64,000 bases of DNA from Tolypothrix tenuis PCC 7101. Lineage in GTDB: Bacteria; Cyanobacteriota; Cyanobacteriia; Cyanobacteriales; Nostocaceae. The position numbers and the translations under genes are program-made. Positions 9,144-17,301 of the stretch are shown here, piece after piece. Under the pieces are notes generated by a model. It was not told the DNA's origin. It did not search any database and saw only the letters and a program-made list of their open reading frames with translations. The stretch is from assembly GCF_002368295.1 (NCBI RefSeq), contig NZ_AP018248.1, positions 2,477,977-2,541,976 on the forward strand, in the 5' to 3' direction. How positions within the stretch are numbered: the stretch's first letter is position 1; every line of letters starts with the position of its first letter.

Positions 9144-9174
9144 GCCTGGCGCTGAAAACTTAAAATCTAGAGTC

Positions 9175-9210
9175 TCCAGCAGATAAAGCCAAAGGCTCAA
9201 TTCTGCTGGA
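9175..9210 (+). terminator. Hairpin between rbp and rpsU (attenuator or processing site)
   Basis: TCCAGCAGA (9175-9183) pairs perfectly with TCTGCTGGA (9202-9210), and AGCC/GGCT forms an inner stem. The sequence ATATTTTATTTT follows. It lies 31 bp after the rbp stop and 43 bp before the rpsU start. It could therefore end part of the rbp transcripts or protect the rbp 3' end while allowing some read-through into rpsU. Confidence 0.6.
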
Positions 9211-9253
9211 ATATTTTATTTTGTCTATTCATCCACATTCAGGAGGAATGAGA

Positions 9254-9448
9254 ATGACCCAAGTAGTTTTAGGAGAGAACGAAGGTATTGAATCAGCTTT
9301 ACGAAGATTTAAGCGGGAAGTTTCCAAAGCCGGAATTTTCCAAGATATGCGTAAAAAGCGTCACTTTGAAACGCCTTTAGAGAAAGAAAAACGCAAAGCA
9401 GTTGCAAGACACAAGCAAAGTCGTAGACAACGTTCTCGCTACAAATAA
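9254..9448 (+). CDS. rpsU: 30S ribosomal protein S21
   Basis: A small, strongly basic ribosomal protein of 64 residues that binds the 30S platform near the anti-Shine-Dalgarno region. The motifs ENEGIESALRRFKREVSKAGI and MRKKRHFETPLEKEKRK, and the Arg/Lys-rich end, are characteristic. I placed the start at the ATG at 9254 because the perfect AGGAGG (9241-9246) is then seven bases away. The earlier in-frame ATG at 9248 would leave only one base. It follows rbp closely and is probably co-transcribed with it in part. Confidence 0.93.
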   Translation: MTQVVLGENEGIESALRRFKREVSKAGIFQDMRKKRHFETPLEKEKRKAVARHKQSRRQRSRYK

Positions 9449-9601
9449 AATTTCTTAGAAATTTGCTCTTCGACTAAATCACTGTGTTTAACTACCATAT
9501 TGGTAGCTTTACTATCAGCAAGCCCAAAGAAGAGAAGAGGCTAGAAACTAGGGACTAGGGACTAGGGGCTAGAGACAGCTAGACATCAATAATCACCTTT
9601 A

Positions 9602-9635
9602 GTAGTAGCACTGTTTTAGCTTGCAGTGCTACTAC
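9602..9635. repeat. 12-bp perfect inverted repeat (hairpin)
   Basis: GTAGTAGCACTG (9602-9613) and CAGTGCTACTAC (9624-9635) enclose a 10-base loop. There is no T-run. It is a free-standing palindrome in the spacer after rpsU and may be a small dispersed repeat. Confidence 0.5.
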
Positions 9636-9653
9636 AAATGTATATAGAACTCC

Positions 9654-9777
9654 AATACTGCTCGGTTAAGGATTTTCAACTCTTAATTTGGTTTGGGGAA
9701 AAGGTGAAAGCGTAAGGGTTAAAGGTTTTTTCTTGCCCCTTTTCCCCTTCCCCTTTTGCCCTTAACCGACAAGTATT
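9654..9777 (+). mobile_element. MITE-like element, family A copy 1 (CGGTTAAG type)
   Basis: The ends are AATACTGCTCGGTTAAG and its imperfect inverse CTTAACCGACAAGTATT. The interior is asymmetric: a polypurine stretch and a polypyrimidine stretch (CCCCTTTTCCCCTTCCCC). Three further copies lie at 44726-44836, 45452-45575 and 50326-50435. It has no coding capacity. Confidence 0.65.
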
Positions 9778-10001
9778 GTATAGGAATCTTATTTAATTTT
9801 TGTAATTCATGTAGCGTGCTTAGGGATATTTATAAAATAAATCTTCAGTAGGGTGTGTTAGCCTAACGCACCATCCATGCGGCGATGCGTTACGTTTCTT
9901 TTGCGGAACTTACAGCTATGTAGAGCTATCTTCTTTGTATACTTACAAAGTGTCGCAGATACTTTTAGAATATCATCTCTGATTCTAGGTTTTCAGATAC
10001 A
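9778..10001. other. Spacer with a GGTGTGTTAG palindrome
   Basis: This follows the family A element. GGTGTGTTAG-C-CTAACGCACC (about 9851-9871) is an imperfect palindrome and a related copy is at about 51219-51247, so it is probably another dispersed repeat. The promoter of the next gene must lie here but is not recognisable. Confidence 0.4.
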
Positions 10002-10742
10002 ATGTTGCGCCTTTATCATCTTTTAATTGGTGTTATCTTGGTAGCACTAATCCCAGTGGGAATTAAATTTGTTCCACCTCTGTTTTCTGCAAACAATCCC
10101 CAGCAGAAAAACCCAGCAGTACAGCCGTTAAATAAACCTAGTCCTAATGAGGGAGAAGGGAATATTTGGCAGGAAATTTTAGTTAATAAGAGTGCGCCAA
10201 ATAATTGGCAAGTTGTTCCTTGTAAGGGAAATGCACCGCTTTTATGCGTTTCAACCCAAGGCAAGCTTTTAGGTACAGTTGAGATTGGAGTTTACCCATT
10301 AGCAAACAATCCCGATTTTCAAAAGAAACTAGAAGCAGTTGGGATTCCCGCAGGTAGCAAAGTGGATTCCCAGAATCCTCAGTACCAAACTCAGATATTG
10401 ACAGCACTAAAAGCTTGGGTCACAGACTACTATAGTGCTATCTCTAAAGACCGTCAGGCTACTTACAAAAACGATATTATCTTCTCTAGCCATCCCCCCC
10501 AAACAGTAACGATTGGCAAACTTCCAGGACTCCGTTATGGATTTGTGGGAGTAAAACGCCAAGGAGGAGTGCAAGAACAACATATTGGTCATGTAACCTT
10601 TGATGGAACTTCACTTTACGTAATTACTAGTGGCTATGACCCTGCTTCAGCTACAGGTAAGTTTGATAAGTTAGAAGACTGGGCCATTTTCCAACCATAT
10701 TTATATGCGATCGCAGCTGATCTCAATTTGCCCCAAAAATAA
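10002..10742 (+). CDS. Hypothetical protein with N-terminal membrane anchor, 246 aa
   Basis: I do not recognise the family. One hydrophobic helix near the N-terminus (LIGVILVALIPVGIKFVPPLF, about 7-27) is an uncleaved anchor or a signal peptide. A proline-rich linker follows, then a globular domain of about 190 residues with two close cysteines (VVPCKGNAPLLCVS, about 72-83), which could form a disulfide outside the cytoplasm. The product is most likely exported or anchored facing the periplasm. No ribosome-binding site is obvious. It converges with the PAP2 gene, with only 16 bp between the two stops. Confidence 0.75.
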   Translation: MLRLYHLLIGVILVALIPVGIKFVPPLFSANNPQQKNPAVQPLNKPSPNEGEGNIWQEILVNKSAPNNWQVVPCKGNAPLLCVSTQGKLLGTVEIGVYPLANNPDFQKKLEAVGIPAGSKVDSQNPQYQTQILTALKAWVTDYYSAISKDRQATYKNDIIFSSHPPQTVTIGKLPGLRYGFVGVKRQGGVQEQHIGHVTFDGTSLYVITSGYDPASATGKFDKLEDWAIFQPYLYAIAADLNLPQK

Positions 10743-10758
10743 ATTATTTGTTATGCTC

Positions 10759-11394
10759 TCAAAAAGAGCCGACTACCTGTAGTCCCACAAGCGATTCCCC
10801 CGCGTCATCACTGCTAATAATGGGAAATAAAATTAACCCATGCTTTTGGCTAAGTTCTAATTGTGCTGTCAGGTATCCTAGTGCAGCCCCAGCTAGCACT
10901 TCGGTAAGACGATGACGATTGAGGTTGATTCGGGAATAGGCAATCAAAGATGCGCCAGAATACCAGATGAGTGCCGAACCTGGATGATAATGGCTTTGTA
11001 CAGTAGCGATCGCAAATGCTGCTGTCGCATGACAACTTGGGAAACTATCACGGGAGTCGGAATCGGGGCGCTTCACATCTGTAATTTCCTTTAAAGAAAT
11101 ACAAAGCAGAGTACTGGTAGTCAGGGAGTCTAAAGCCCGTAAAGCGTGTTGTCCGCCTTGTTTCCCATCTTGCAACAGAGGTAGGGTAACACCAGCACCT
11201 AAGTACAGCGCAGTTCCGCCACCGGAGACAAAATTAGACAAGTCTTTGTCAAAAGTATCTGCGATCGCTTTCGGAGCCAAAATCGTACAGTATAGGGCAA
11301 TTAAAGTAGGGCATAATGTTATTAACCCGGAGATAAACAGGTTATTTTGCATTTGATTTATGTATAGTAATTTTTGATAACAATTTTCATGCAT
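10759..11394 (-). CDS. PAP2-superfamily phosphatase, membrane or secreted
   Basis: This belongs to the PAP2/vanadium-haloperoxidase superfamily, whose members remove phosphate from lipid phosphates such as phosphatidate or undecaprenyl pyrophosphate. The three signature blocks are present in order: K-x6-RP region (KEITDVKRPDSDSRDSFPS), PSCHA in place of PSGHA, and SR-x5-H (SRINLNRHRLTEV). In the last block the usual HxxxD reads HRLTE, so Glu stands where Asp normally assists the catalytic His. There is a hydrophobic N-terminal segment (NNLFISGLITLCPTLIALYC). Candidate starts are the GTG at 11436 and ATGs at 11394 and 11352. None has a good ribosome-binding site, and 11394 is a compromise. Confidence 0.8.
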   Translation of the reverse strand: MHENCYQKLLYINQMQNNLFISGLITLCPTLIALYCTILAPKAIADTFDKDLSNFVSGGGTALYLGAGVTLPLLQDGKQGGQHALRALDSLTTSTLLCISLKEITDVKRPDSDSRDSFPSCHATAAFAIATVQSHYHPGSALIWYSGASLIAYSRINLNRHRLTEVLAGAALGYLTAQLELSQKHGLILFPIISSDDAGESLVGLQVVGSF

Positions 11395-11574
11395 AATAAA
11401 TAGCGATCGCCGCCATTTATTTAAAATAAATATCACTCTATTTAGAGAGGCAAAATAGAAAACTCTCTTTTACTTTTTCCAAGAAACCTTTACATCATTC
11501 GGTTATTAATAATTGGTTTGAGTAATAGATAATTGCAAACATTACCCATTACTCAATACCAATTACCTCTCAGA

Positions 11575-12462
11575 TTAAATCTCAGCCACAGCTCGTTCAA
11601 TCAAACGACGTGCCAAAGTTTGCGTCCCAGTGTGTTCGTAGTAGTTAGTTGCCACATCCAAAAACGCCCCCAGGTAGTCTAATTTATCATTAGAAAATTC
11701 GACAAAATTTTGCAAATGACCGACAACGTTTTGTGGAGTTAAATTATTGGCAGTAACTAGATCACCCATCCAACCTTTAACTGAGTCAAAGCTTTGACCA
11801 ATAAAGTTCAGCTTCCCACTATCATTGTTACCTGGGATAACATCTTTGATGCTTTGAAAAGTTGAGTTTTGTGATAATTCCTGGGGATTTGTTTGACTGA
11901 TACTAGATAAAGCTTTGCTGATAAAGTCAGGCCCTAAAGGTATCAAACCATCAACGCAGACTAATGCAACCATGCGAATCAAAGATTCACCAGCATACTC
12001 ACCTAAAGAAGCAACAAAATCACCAATGCTGTCTCCGGGAATACCATTAATTTGGCAGAAGGCTACTAATTCAGCTACAACTTTTAATGTCAAGTCAATA
12101 GTTTGGGCTTTGTCTGGTTTGGGAGTGACACTATTTAAAAAACCTAACAGAGGAATTTTCTCACCCACCTTATTAGCTAAAGCTGCTGCACCTAGGGCTT
12201 TATCTGTACCATCAACAGTTTGATATAGCCACAAAGCTGTTTGATATCCTTGAGATTTATCGTTGAATAGATAAATTGCCCGTTCGCCAATTTGTTGAAT
12301 TAGGGCTTCGTCACTTTCACCAGTCACGGTTTTAATGGTATTGACAAAGCCTACAGTATTTTGCCACTCACCAGGAGCAACAAAATCTAGGGCGTTCAAC
12401 ATAGAAACAGTTAAATTACTGGTTGGTAGTTCATCAACCAACTGAAAAATCGCTTTACTCAA
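11575..12462 (-). CDS. Hypothetical helical protein, TTG start, 295 aa
   Basis: I do not recognise the family. The protein is mostly alpha-helical and acidic, and I see no signal peptide. Modest hydrophobic stretches occur (IRMVALVCVDGLIPLG, about 161-176), but none is a clear membrane helix. The start is a TTG (12460-12462) supported by AGGAG seven bases upstream, and no ATG fits as well. It shares its strand with the lipoprotein gene and the ATP synthase operon, but a 98-bp inverted-repeat element separates it from the lipoprotein gene. Confidence 0.75.
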   Translation of the reverse strand: MSKAIFQLVDELPTSNLTVSMLNALDFVAPGEWQNTVGFVNTIKTVTGESDEALIQQIGERAIYLFNDKSQGYQTALWLYQTVDGTDKALGAAALANKVGEKIPLLGFLNSVTPKPDKAQTIDLTLKVVAELVAFCQINGIPGDSIGDFVASLGEYAGESLIRMVALVCVDGLIPLGPDFISKALSSISQTNPQELSQNSTFQSIKDVIPGNNDSGKLNFIGQSFDSVKGWMGDLVTANNLTPQNVVGHLQNFVEFSNDKLDYLGAFLDVATNYYEHTGTQTLARRLIERAVAEI

Positions 12463-12511
12463 AATAATCTCCTGATTGCTGTGATGTAATTTTTATTTCT
12501 CTTGTGCAGCT

Positions 12512-12609
12512 TATACCAATTTTGGATTTGAGATTTGAGTATTGAAAACCTCTAACACAAGGCTGCTTCCAAATTCTCAAACAATACTAATTATGCCAAT
12601 TTGGTATTA
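12512..12609. mobile_element. MITE-like element, family B copy 1 (ATACCAA type)
   Basis: The ends are TATACCAATTTTGG and CCAATTTGGTATTA, an imperfect inverted repeat. The interior shares AACACAAGGCTG with a second copy at 50064-50154. The right end overlaps the stop codon of the lipoprotein gene (TAA on the minus strand, 12607-12609). Confidence 0.55.
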
Positions 12610-13116
12610 TTTGAGTCTCGCCAAACCATTCAAATCGAATTTTTCTAACCAAGCTTCTCTATCTGAGGCTGTAAATGTTGGGTCTTTGGAAATTGCTTTT
12701 ACTTGGTATTTACCAACCAAAATTGAAGTTTGAGTATTACCAAGTGTAACTGCAGGATAACCAGCAACTTTTTTGCTACTATTGGAGAATTTTGCTGCTG
12801 CAGTGGGAGTACTAGTTGTGTCGGAAATGGCTAGTTGTGCTACAACCTTGCCACCTTTTTTCAAATTCGCTTCCGAAAAGCCTTTTTTCTCTTGAGTATA
12901 AACGCGTTGGTAGCCATCCCCTCCACTAGGGAAGAATTTGTTCAATTTACTACCCTGAGTTGCATTTTTAGCAACTGCTTGACCACTTCTTTGGCGACTA
13001 CTTTCTTGCTGCGCCTGATCAAAACGTCCAGGGGTTTTAGCGCTACAGGCTGATGTCAGCAATAATACTGATATTAACAAAGCAGCTAAAATCCTACGCC
13101 CACGGGTTAAAGTCAT
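12607..13116 (-). CDS. Putative lipoprotein
   Basis: The ATG at 13116 is preceded by AAGGAG at an ideal distance. The longer frame to 13152 lacks this. The N-terminus MTLTRGRRILAALLISV is a signal sequence ending in a lipobox, LLTSAC, so the mature protein starts at a lipidated Cys (about residue 24) and sits in a membrane facing the periplasm or lumen. The mature domain of about 145 residues contains a patch, SSKKVAGYPAVTLGN...SILVGKYQVKAISKD, like PsbP-type or related small lipoproteins, but I cannot place it firmly. The stop codon lies in the end of a MITE-like element. It is downstream of atpC on the same strand, beyond a strong terminator. Confidence 0.8.
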   Translation of the reverse strand: MTLTRGRRILAALLISVLLLTSACSAKTPGRFDQAQQESSRQRSGQAVAKNATQGSKLNKFFPSGGDGYQRVYTQEKKGFSEANLKKGGKVVAQLAISDTTSTPTAAAKFSNSSKKVAGYPAVTLGNTQTSILVGKYQVKAISKDPTFTASDREAWLEKFDLNGLARLK

Positions 13117-13303
13117 GTTGAGCTTCTCCTTAATGCTTGAGCTTTGAGGCAATTATCAGCGCTTGTCAGGAGTTTCGCAAGAAACTTTACTTTTTGATAA
13201 TTATTGGTGGGTATCCTGGATTACAGATGTGTTGGGGAGTTGGAGATGAGGAAGAATCGCAATGATTTTTGAATCTAGCAAATAATGGCTGATAGCAACA
13301 ACT

Positions 13304-13352
13304 AAAAATAGCCAATCGCTAATGTTCTCACAACTAGCAATTGGCTATTTTT
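13304..13352 (-). terminator. Terminator of the ATP synthase operon
   Basis: AAAAATAGCCAAT (13304-13316) and ATTGGCTATTTTT (13340-13352) are perfect 13-bp complements ending in a T-run on either strand. An inner CGCTA/TAGC pairing shortens the loop. It lies 24 bp beyond the atpC stop. Confidence 0.8.
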
Positions 13353-13375
13353 GATGACTAACAATTGACAAATCC

Positions 13376-14323
13376 CTAAGTTAATGCTTCAGCACCACCA
13401 ACAACTTCTAGAAGTTCTTGAGTAATTGCAGCTTGTCGAGCTTTGTTGTAAGACAACGATAGGGTTCTAATCAATTCACCGGCGTTGTCACTGGCGTTGT
13501 TCATTGCCGTCATCCGTGCGGCTAGTTCACTAGCAGCTGATTCTTGTAATGCCCGTAATAGCTGGTTACCCAAATATAAAGGCAATAGTGAATCCAGAAT
13601 TTGTACTGGATCTTGTTCAAAAATCATGTCCCGCGGGAAAGGACGGGCTTCGGTAGTCACTTTTTGGCGTTCTACTTCAAATTGACCACCACGGGTTGTC
13701 AAGCGGAAGATTTCGTCATCCGCTGCTTCTAAGCCTTGAGGATCTAAAGGAAGTAGGGTTTGCACAACTGGACGTGAACTCACCAAGGAAACAAATCGAG
13801 TGTAGATTAATTCGATACGGTCTACACTTTCCGACAGAAACAAAGACAACAATTCGTCAGCAATCTTTGTGGCTTCTGCTGCGGTAGGAATTTGTTCTAA
13901 ACCGCTGTAGGTAGCATCAATTGGTTGGTCACGGCGTTGGAAGTATTGGATAGACTTGCGTCCTACCAACACAAATTTGTAATTAATACCTTCGGCTTGG
14001 AGTTCCTTGGCACGATTTTCGGCACGGCGAATGACGTTACTATTGTAACCGCCACACAAACCGCGATCGCCTGCAATGACTAACAGTCCTACTGTTTTAA
14101 CTTCCCGTTTTCTCAGCAGCGGCAAGTTGGCTTCTTCAAACCGCAGACGGGTTTGCAAACCATATAAAACTTGCGCTAGTTTATCAGCAAAAGGACGGGT
14201 AGCTAATACTTGCTCTTGCGCCCGGCGTACTCTCGCCGCCGCTACCAGCCGCATAGCTTCTGTGATTTTTTTGGTGTTTTTGACCGACTGAATGCGATCG
14301 CGTATTGCTTTAAGATTGGGCAT
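13376..14323 (-). CDS. atpC: ATP synthase F1 subunit gamma
   Basis: Central stalk subunit that rotates inside the alpha3beta3 head, coupling proton flow to ATP synthesis (NCBI also uses atpG). The N-terminal helix MPNLKAIRDRIQSVKNTKKITEAMRLV and the C-terminal helix ELIRTLSLSYNKARQAAITQEL form the coiled-coil shaft. The middle carries the extra segment (about 196-230, around DDEIFRLTTRGGQFEVERQK) typical of cyanobacterial gamma. It lacks the two cysteines that give chloroplast gamma its redox switch. At 315 residues it is the normal length. It is the last gene of the operon, 92 bp after atpA, with heptamer repeats in that gap. Confidence 0.97.
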   Translation of the reverse strand: MPNLKAIRDRIQSVKNTKKITEAMRLVAAARVRRAQEQVLATRPFADKLAQVLYGLQTRLRFEEANLPLLRKREVKTVGLLVIAGDRGLCGGYNSNVIRRAENRAKELQAEGINYKFVLVGRKSIQYFQRRDQPIDATYSGLEQIPTAAEATKIADELLSLFLSESVDRIELIYTRFVSLVSSRPVVQTLLPLDPQGLEAADDEIFRLTTRGGQFEVERQKVTTEARPFPRDMIFEQDPVQILDSLLPLYLGNQLLRALQESAASELAARMTAMNNASDNAGELIRTLSLSYNKARQAAITQELLEVVGGAEALT

Positions 14324-14329
14324 ATTCCG

Positions 14330-14366
14330 ATTTTAGATTTTAGATTTTAGATTTTAGATTTGGAGT
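14330..14366. repeat. Heptamer tandem repeat (TTTAGAT) between atpA and atpC
   Basis: About five tandem copies of the heptamer lie in the 92-bp spacer inside the operon. They leave little room for other signals before atpC. Confidence 0.7.
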
Positions 14367-14415
14367 TTCGGATTTTAGATTTAATCCAAAATCCAAATTC
14401 CAAAATCCAAAATTG

Positions 14416-15936
14416 TTACGCTGTTGCTTTGAAGGTCTTCTTGAATTCGGTTAGCGCTTCCTTTAAAGCAGCTTCTTCTGCGTCACCCAGTGCTTTGGAA
14501 GATTTCACTGCTTCAGCGTACTGAGGTTTGCCGGTCTTCAAGTAATCGCGGAGACCTCTGGTGAAGGTGGTAACTTTGTCTACAGCGATATCATCTAAAT
14601 AACCGTTGATACCAGCGTAAAGAATAGCTACTTGCTCGTATACAGACAGTGGGTCATTTTGGGGCTGCTTCAGGAGTTCCCGTAAGCGCTGACCGCGTGC
14701 CAACTGGTCTTGGGTAGCTTTATCTAGGTCAGAAGCAAATTGTGCGAAGGCTTGCAGGTCGTCAAATTGTGCTAGTTCCAATTTAATCTTACCGGCAACT
14801 TTTTTCATTGCCTTGGTTTGCGCCGCAGAACCTACACGGGATACGGAGATACCGGGGTTTACAGCAGGACGGATACCAGCGTTGAACAAGTCAGAAGACA
14901 AGAAGATCTGACCGTCGGTAATGGAAATTACGTTGGTGGGGATGTATGCTGATACGTCACCTGCTTGGGTTTCGATGATGGGTAGAGCTGTCATGCTACC
15001 TTTACCCAATTCATCACTCAGCTTCGCTGCTCTTTCTAACAAGCGAGAGTGAATGTAGAATACGTCTCCAGGGTAAGCTTCCCGTCCGGGTGGACGACGT
15101 AGCAGCAAGGACATTTGCCGATAAGCTTGGGCTTGTTTGGAGAGGTCATCGTAAATGACGAGAGTAGCTTTGCCTTTGTACATGAAGTACTCAGCAATGG
15201 TGGCTCCGGTATAGGGAGCGAGGAATTGTAGGGTTGCAGGGTCACTGGCGTTAGCGGCGACGACTACGGTGTAGTCCATTGCGCCTTTGTCTTGCAATGT
15301 TTGAACAACGTTAGCAACGGTGGAAGCTTTTTGACCAACAGCAACGTATACACAAACTACATCTTCACCTTTTTGGTTGATGATGGTGTCAATTGCGATC
15401 GCGGTTTTTCCGGTTTGACGGTCACCAATGATTAACTCCCGCTGACCACGACCGATGGGAATCATGGAGTCGATAGCTGTAATCCCGGTTTGCATCGGTT
15501 CGTGTACAGAACGACGAGCAATAATACCAGGTGCTGGAGATTCAATCAAACGGTTTTCTGATGTCTTGATATCTCCCTTACCATCGATAGGACGACCTAA
15601 GGCATCCACCACGCGTCCAATCAAAGCTTCCCCTACGGGTACTTGGGCAATTCTACCAGTAGCAGTTACAGAGCTACCTTCTTGAATTTCCCGACCTTCG
15701 CCCATTAACACCGCACCTACGTTGTCTTCTTCCAAGTTTTGGGCGATGCCTACTGTACCGTCTTCAAATTCCAATAGCTCCCCAGCCATAGCCTTTTCCA
15801 GACCATAGATCCGGGCAATACCGTCACCTACTTGGAGTACGGTACCGACGTTAGCAACTTTGACATCTTGGTCGTATTGCTCGATTTGCTGTTGAATAAT
15901 GCTACTAATTTCGTCAGGTCTGATTGAAATGCTCAT
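14416..15936 (-). CDS. atpA: ATP synthase F1 subunit alpha
   Basis: Non-catalytic nucleotide-binding subunit of the F1 head; three copies alternate with beta. At 506 residues it is full length. The Walker A is GDRQTGKTAIAID (about 170-182). Other alpha signatures are the N-terminal SIIQQQIEQYDQ (contact with delta), VVDALGRPIDGKG, and PAVNPGISVSRVGSAAQ with the arginine finger near residue 373. The gene follows atpD by 63 bp. The beta and epsilon genes are not in this window, as is usual in cyanobacteria where they form a separate operon. Confidence 0.98.
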   Translation of the reverse strand: MSISIRPDEISSIIQQQIEQYDQDVKVANVGTVLQVGDGIARIYGLEKAMAGELLEFEDGTVGIAQNLEEDNVGAVLMGEGREIQEGSSVTATGRIAQVPVGEALIGRVVDALGRPIDGKGDIKTSENRLIESPAPGIIARRSVHEPMQTGITAIDSMIPIGRGQRELIIGDRQTGKTAIAIDTIINQKGEDVVCVYVAVGQKASTVANVVQTLQDKGAMDYTVVVAANASDPATLQFLAPYTGATIAEYFMYKGKATLVIYDDLSKQAQAYRQMSLLLRRPPGREAYPGDVFYIHSRLLERAAKLSDELGKGSMTALPIIETQAGDVSAYIPTNVISITDGQIFLSSDLFNAGIRPAVNPGISVSRVGSAAQTKAMKKVAGKIKLELAQFDDLQAFAQFASDLDKATQDQLARGQRLRELLKQPQNDPLSVYEQVAILYAGINGYLDDIAVDKVTTFTRGLRDYLKTGKPQYAEAVKSSKALGDAEEAALKEALTEFKKTFKATA

Positions 15937-15999
15937 ATGTCTAACTTTTTTTCTTGGGAGACGGAACAGAGTAATCGGTTCACCGAAACTACTGAATTT

Positions 16000-16554
16000 C
16001 TATGAACTGCTTAAGCGCAAAGAAAGGCGACGCAACTGACCCCGTAAACTAGCGTCAATTACCTGCGATCCTACTTTAATGATCAAACCACCAATTAAGT
16101 CGCGGTCGGTTTTGATTTCCAGTTCTACTTGGCGAGCATTAGTGATGGACAGAACCTTGTCTTTTACAGCTTGTTGTTGAGCTTCTGTGAGGGGAACAGC
16201 TGAAGTTACTTCCGCTAACACGGTTTGATTCAGCTGGCGCAACAATGCTAAATACTGCTGTAAAATCTGCTCCAAGAAGAAAATCCGGCGCTTGTCTACC
16301 AGCAGTTGCAAAAATCTGCGTAAGTACTGATTTGCGCCATCACCCAATATTTGGGTGATCACTGCTTTTTTCTTTTCAGGCTGAATAAAAGGGTTGTCAA
16401 TTAAGTTTTGCAGTGGCGCTGAATTTTTCAACAAATTCAGTAATGCCCGCGCATCTTCACCAAATTCTTCCGTCAGATTTTGGGATTGAGCAATTGACAT
16501 CAGAGCCTGTGCGTAAGGTTGGGCGACTTCGGCTGTTTCTACATTACTTTTCAT
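16000..16554 (-). CDS. atpD: ATP synthase F1 subunit delta
   Basis: Peripheral-stalk subunit (OSCP homologue) that ties the b/b' dimer to the top of F1. NCBI usually calls it atpH, while the cyanobacterial literature uses atpD. The 184 residues show the family hallmarks: N-terminal AQPYAQALMSIAQSQ and C-terminal DLIGGLIIKVGSQVIDASLRGQLRRLSLRL. Its ATG overlaps the atpF stop by one base (TGATG), so translation of the two is coupled. Confidence 0.96.
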   Translation of the reverse strand: MKSNVETAEVAQPYAQALMSIAQSQNLTEEFGEDARALLNLLKNSAPLQNLIDNPFIQPEKKKAVITQILGDGANQYLRRFLQLLVDKRRIFFLEQILQQYLALLRQLNQTVLAEVTSAVPLTEAQQQAVKDKVLSITNARQVELEIKTDRDLIGGLIIKVGSQVIDASLRGQLRRLSLRLSSS

Positions 16555-17111
16555 CAGCTTCCTCCCACCTGCGCGATACTGCGGTCAATTATTGTTTGTT
16601 GAACATCGTCAGCAATACCAGTCCGCAGTTCTGACTCGACTTTTTGCAATGCTAATGCAGCTACCCGCTGCCGTAGTTCGGCCAGCGCTCGCTCTCTTTC
16701 TGTGTTCAAATCTGCTGCTGCAGTTTGTTGCAAGCGTTCTACGTCTTGCGCTGCTTTTGCCAACAGAGCTTCTTTAGCCGCTTGGGCGCTTTCTTCGGCA
16801 GCTTTGCGGATGCGTTGCGCTTCTGCCTGAGCTTGAGTTAACTGCTCCTGCGCCTGAGATAAAGCAATTTGTGCCTCTTTTTGGCGCTTTTCTGCTTCCC
16901 GAACTGCGGTTTCAATATTTGACCGTCGCTCGGTGAGGATATTGCTTAAAACTTTACGTCCGAAGTAGAATAATATGCCAACCAGAATCGCTAGGTTAAT
17001 GAGATTGGTTTCAAACAGGTCTAGGTTTAGACCGAAACCACCTTCTGCTGCGCCTTCTGCTAATTCAGAGTGTTCTGTGGCAAGTAATAAGAATGTGCCC
17101 ATGTTACCCAT
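16554..17111 (-). CDS. atpF: ATP synthase F0 subunit b
   Basis: Peripheral-stalk subunit with one N-terminal membrane helix (NLINLAILVGILFYFGRKVL, about 36-55) followed by a long charged coiled coil rich in Ala, Gln, Glu and Arg. The 185-residue length is normal. It pairs with b' (atpG) to form the heterodimeric stator of photosynthetic organisms. The stop overlaps the atpD start by one base. The 190-bp gap to atpG contains a degenerate triple repeat. Confidence 0.96.
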   Translation of the reverse strand: MGNMGTFLLLATEHSELAEGAAEGGFGLNLDLFETNLINLAILVGILFYFGRKVLSNILTERRSNIETAVREAEKRQKEAQIALSQAQEQLTQAQAEAQRIRKAAEESAQAAKEALLAKAAQDVERLQQTAAADLNTERERALAELRQRVAALALQKVESELRTGIADDVQQTIIDRSIAQVGGS

Positions 17112-17150
17112 CTACAAGTGCGCTGCTCGCTTGCTAATACGTTGTATTTT

Positions 17151-17224
17151 CCCCAAGGGAAATAAAGTTGCTTAACCTCCCCAAGGAAATCAAGTTTCTT
17201 AACTTCCCGAAGGAAAAAAGTGCC
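17151..17224. repeat. Degenerate ~28-bp triple repeat between atpG and atpF
   Basis: Three diverged units begin CCCCAAGG or CCCGAAGG: 17151-17178, 17179-17205 and 17206-17224 (truncated). Each contains an AAGTT.CTTAAC-like core. The function is unknown. Confidence 0.45.
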
Positions 17225-17301
17225 TTTTTTGACACTTAATTAAGCGCTTCGTGGCAATTGCCCATCTGCGCGTATGCTTTCACAGAACCTAATACTGTCG
17301 C

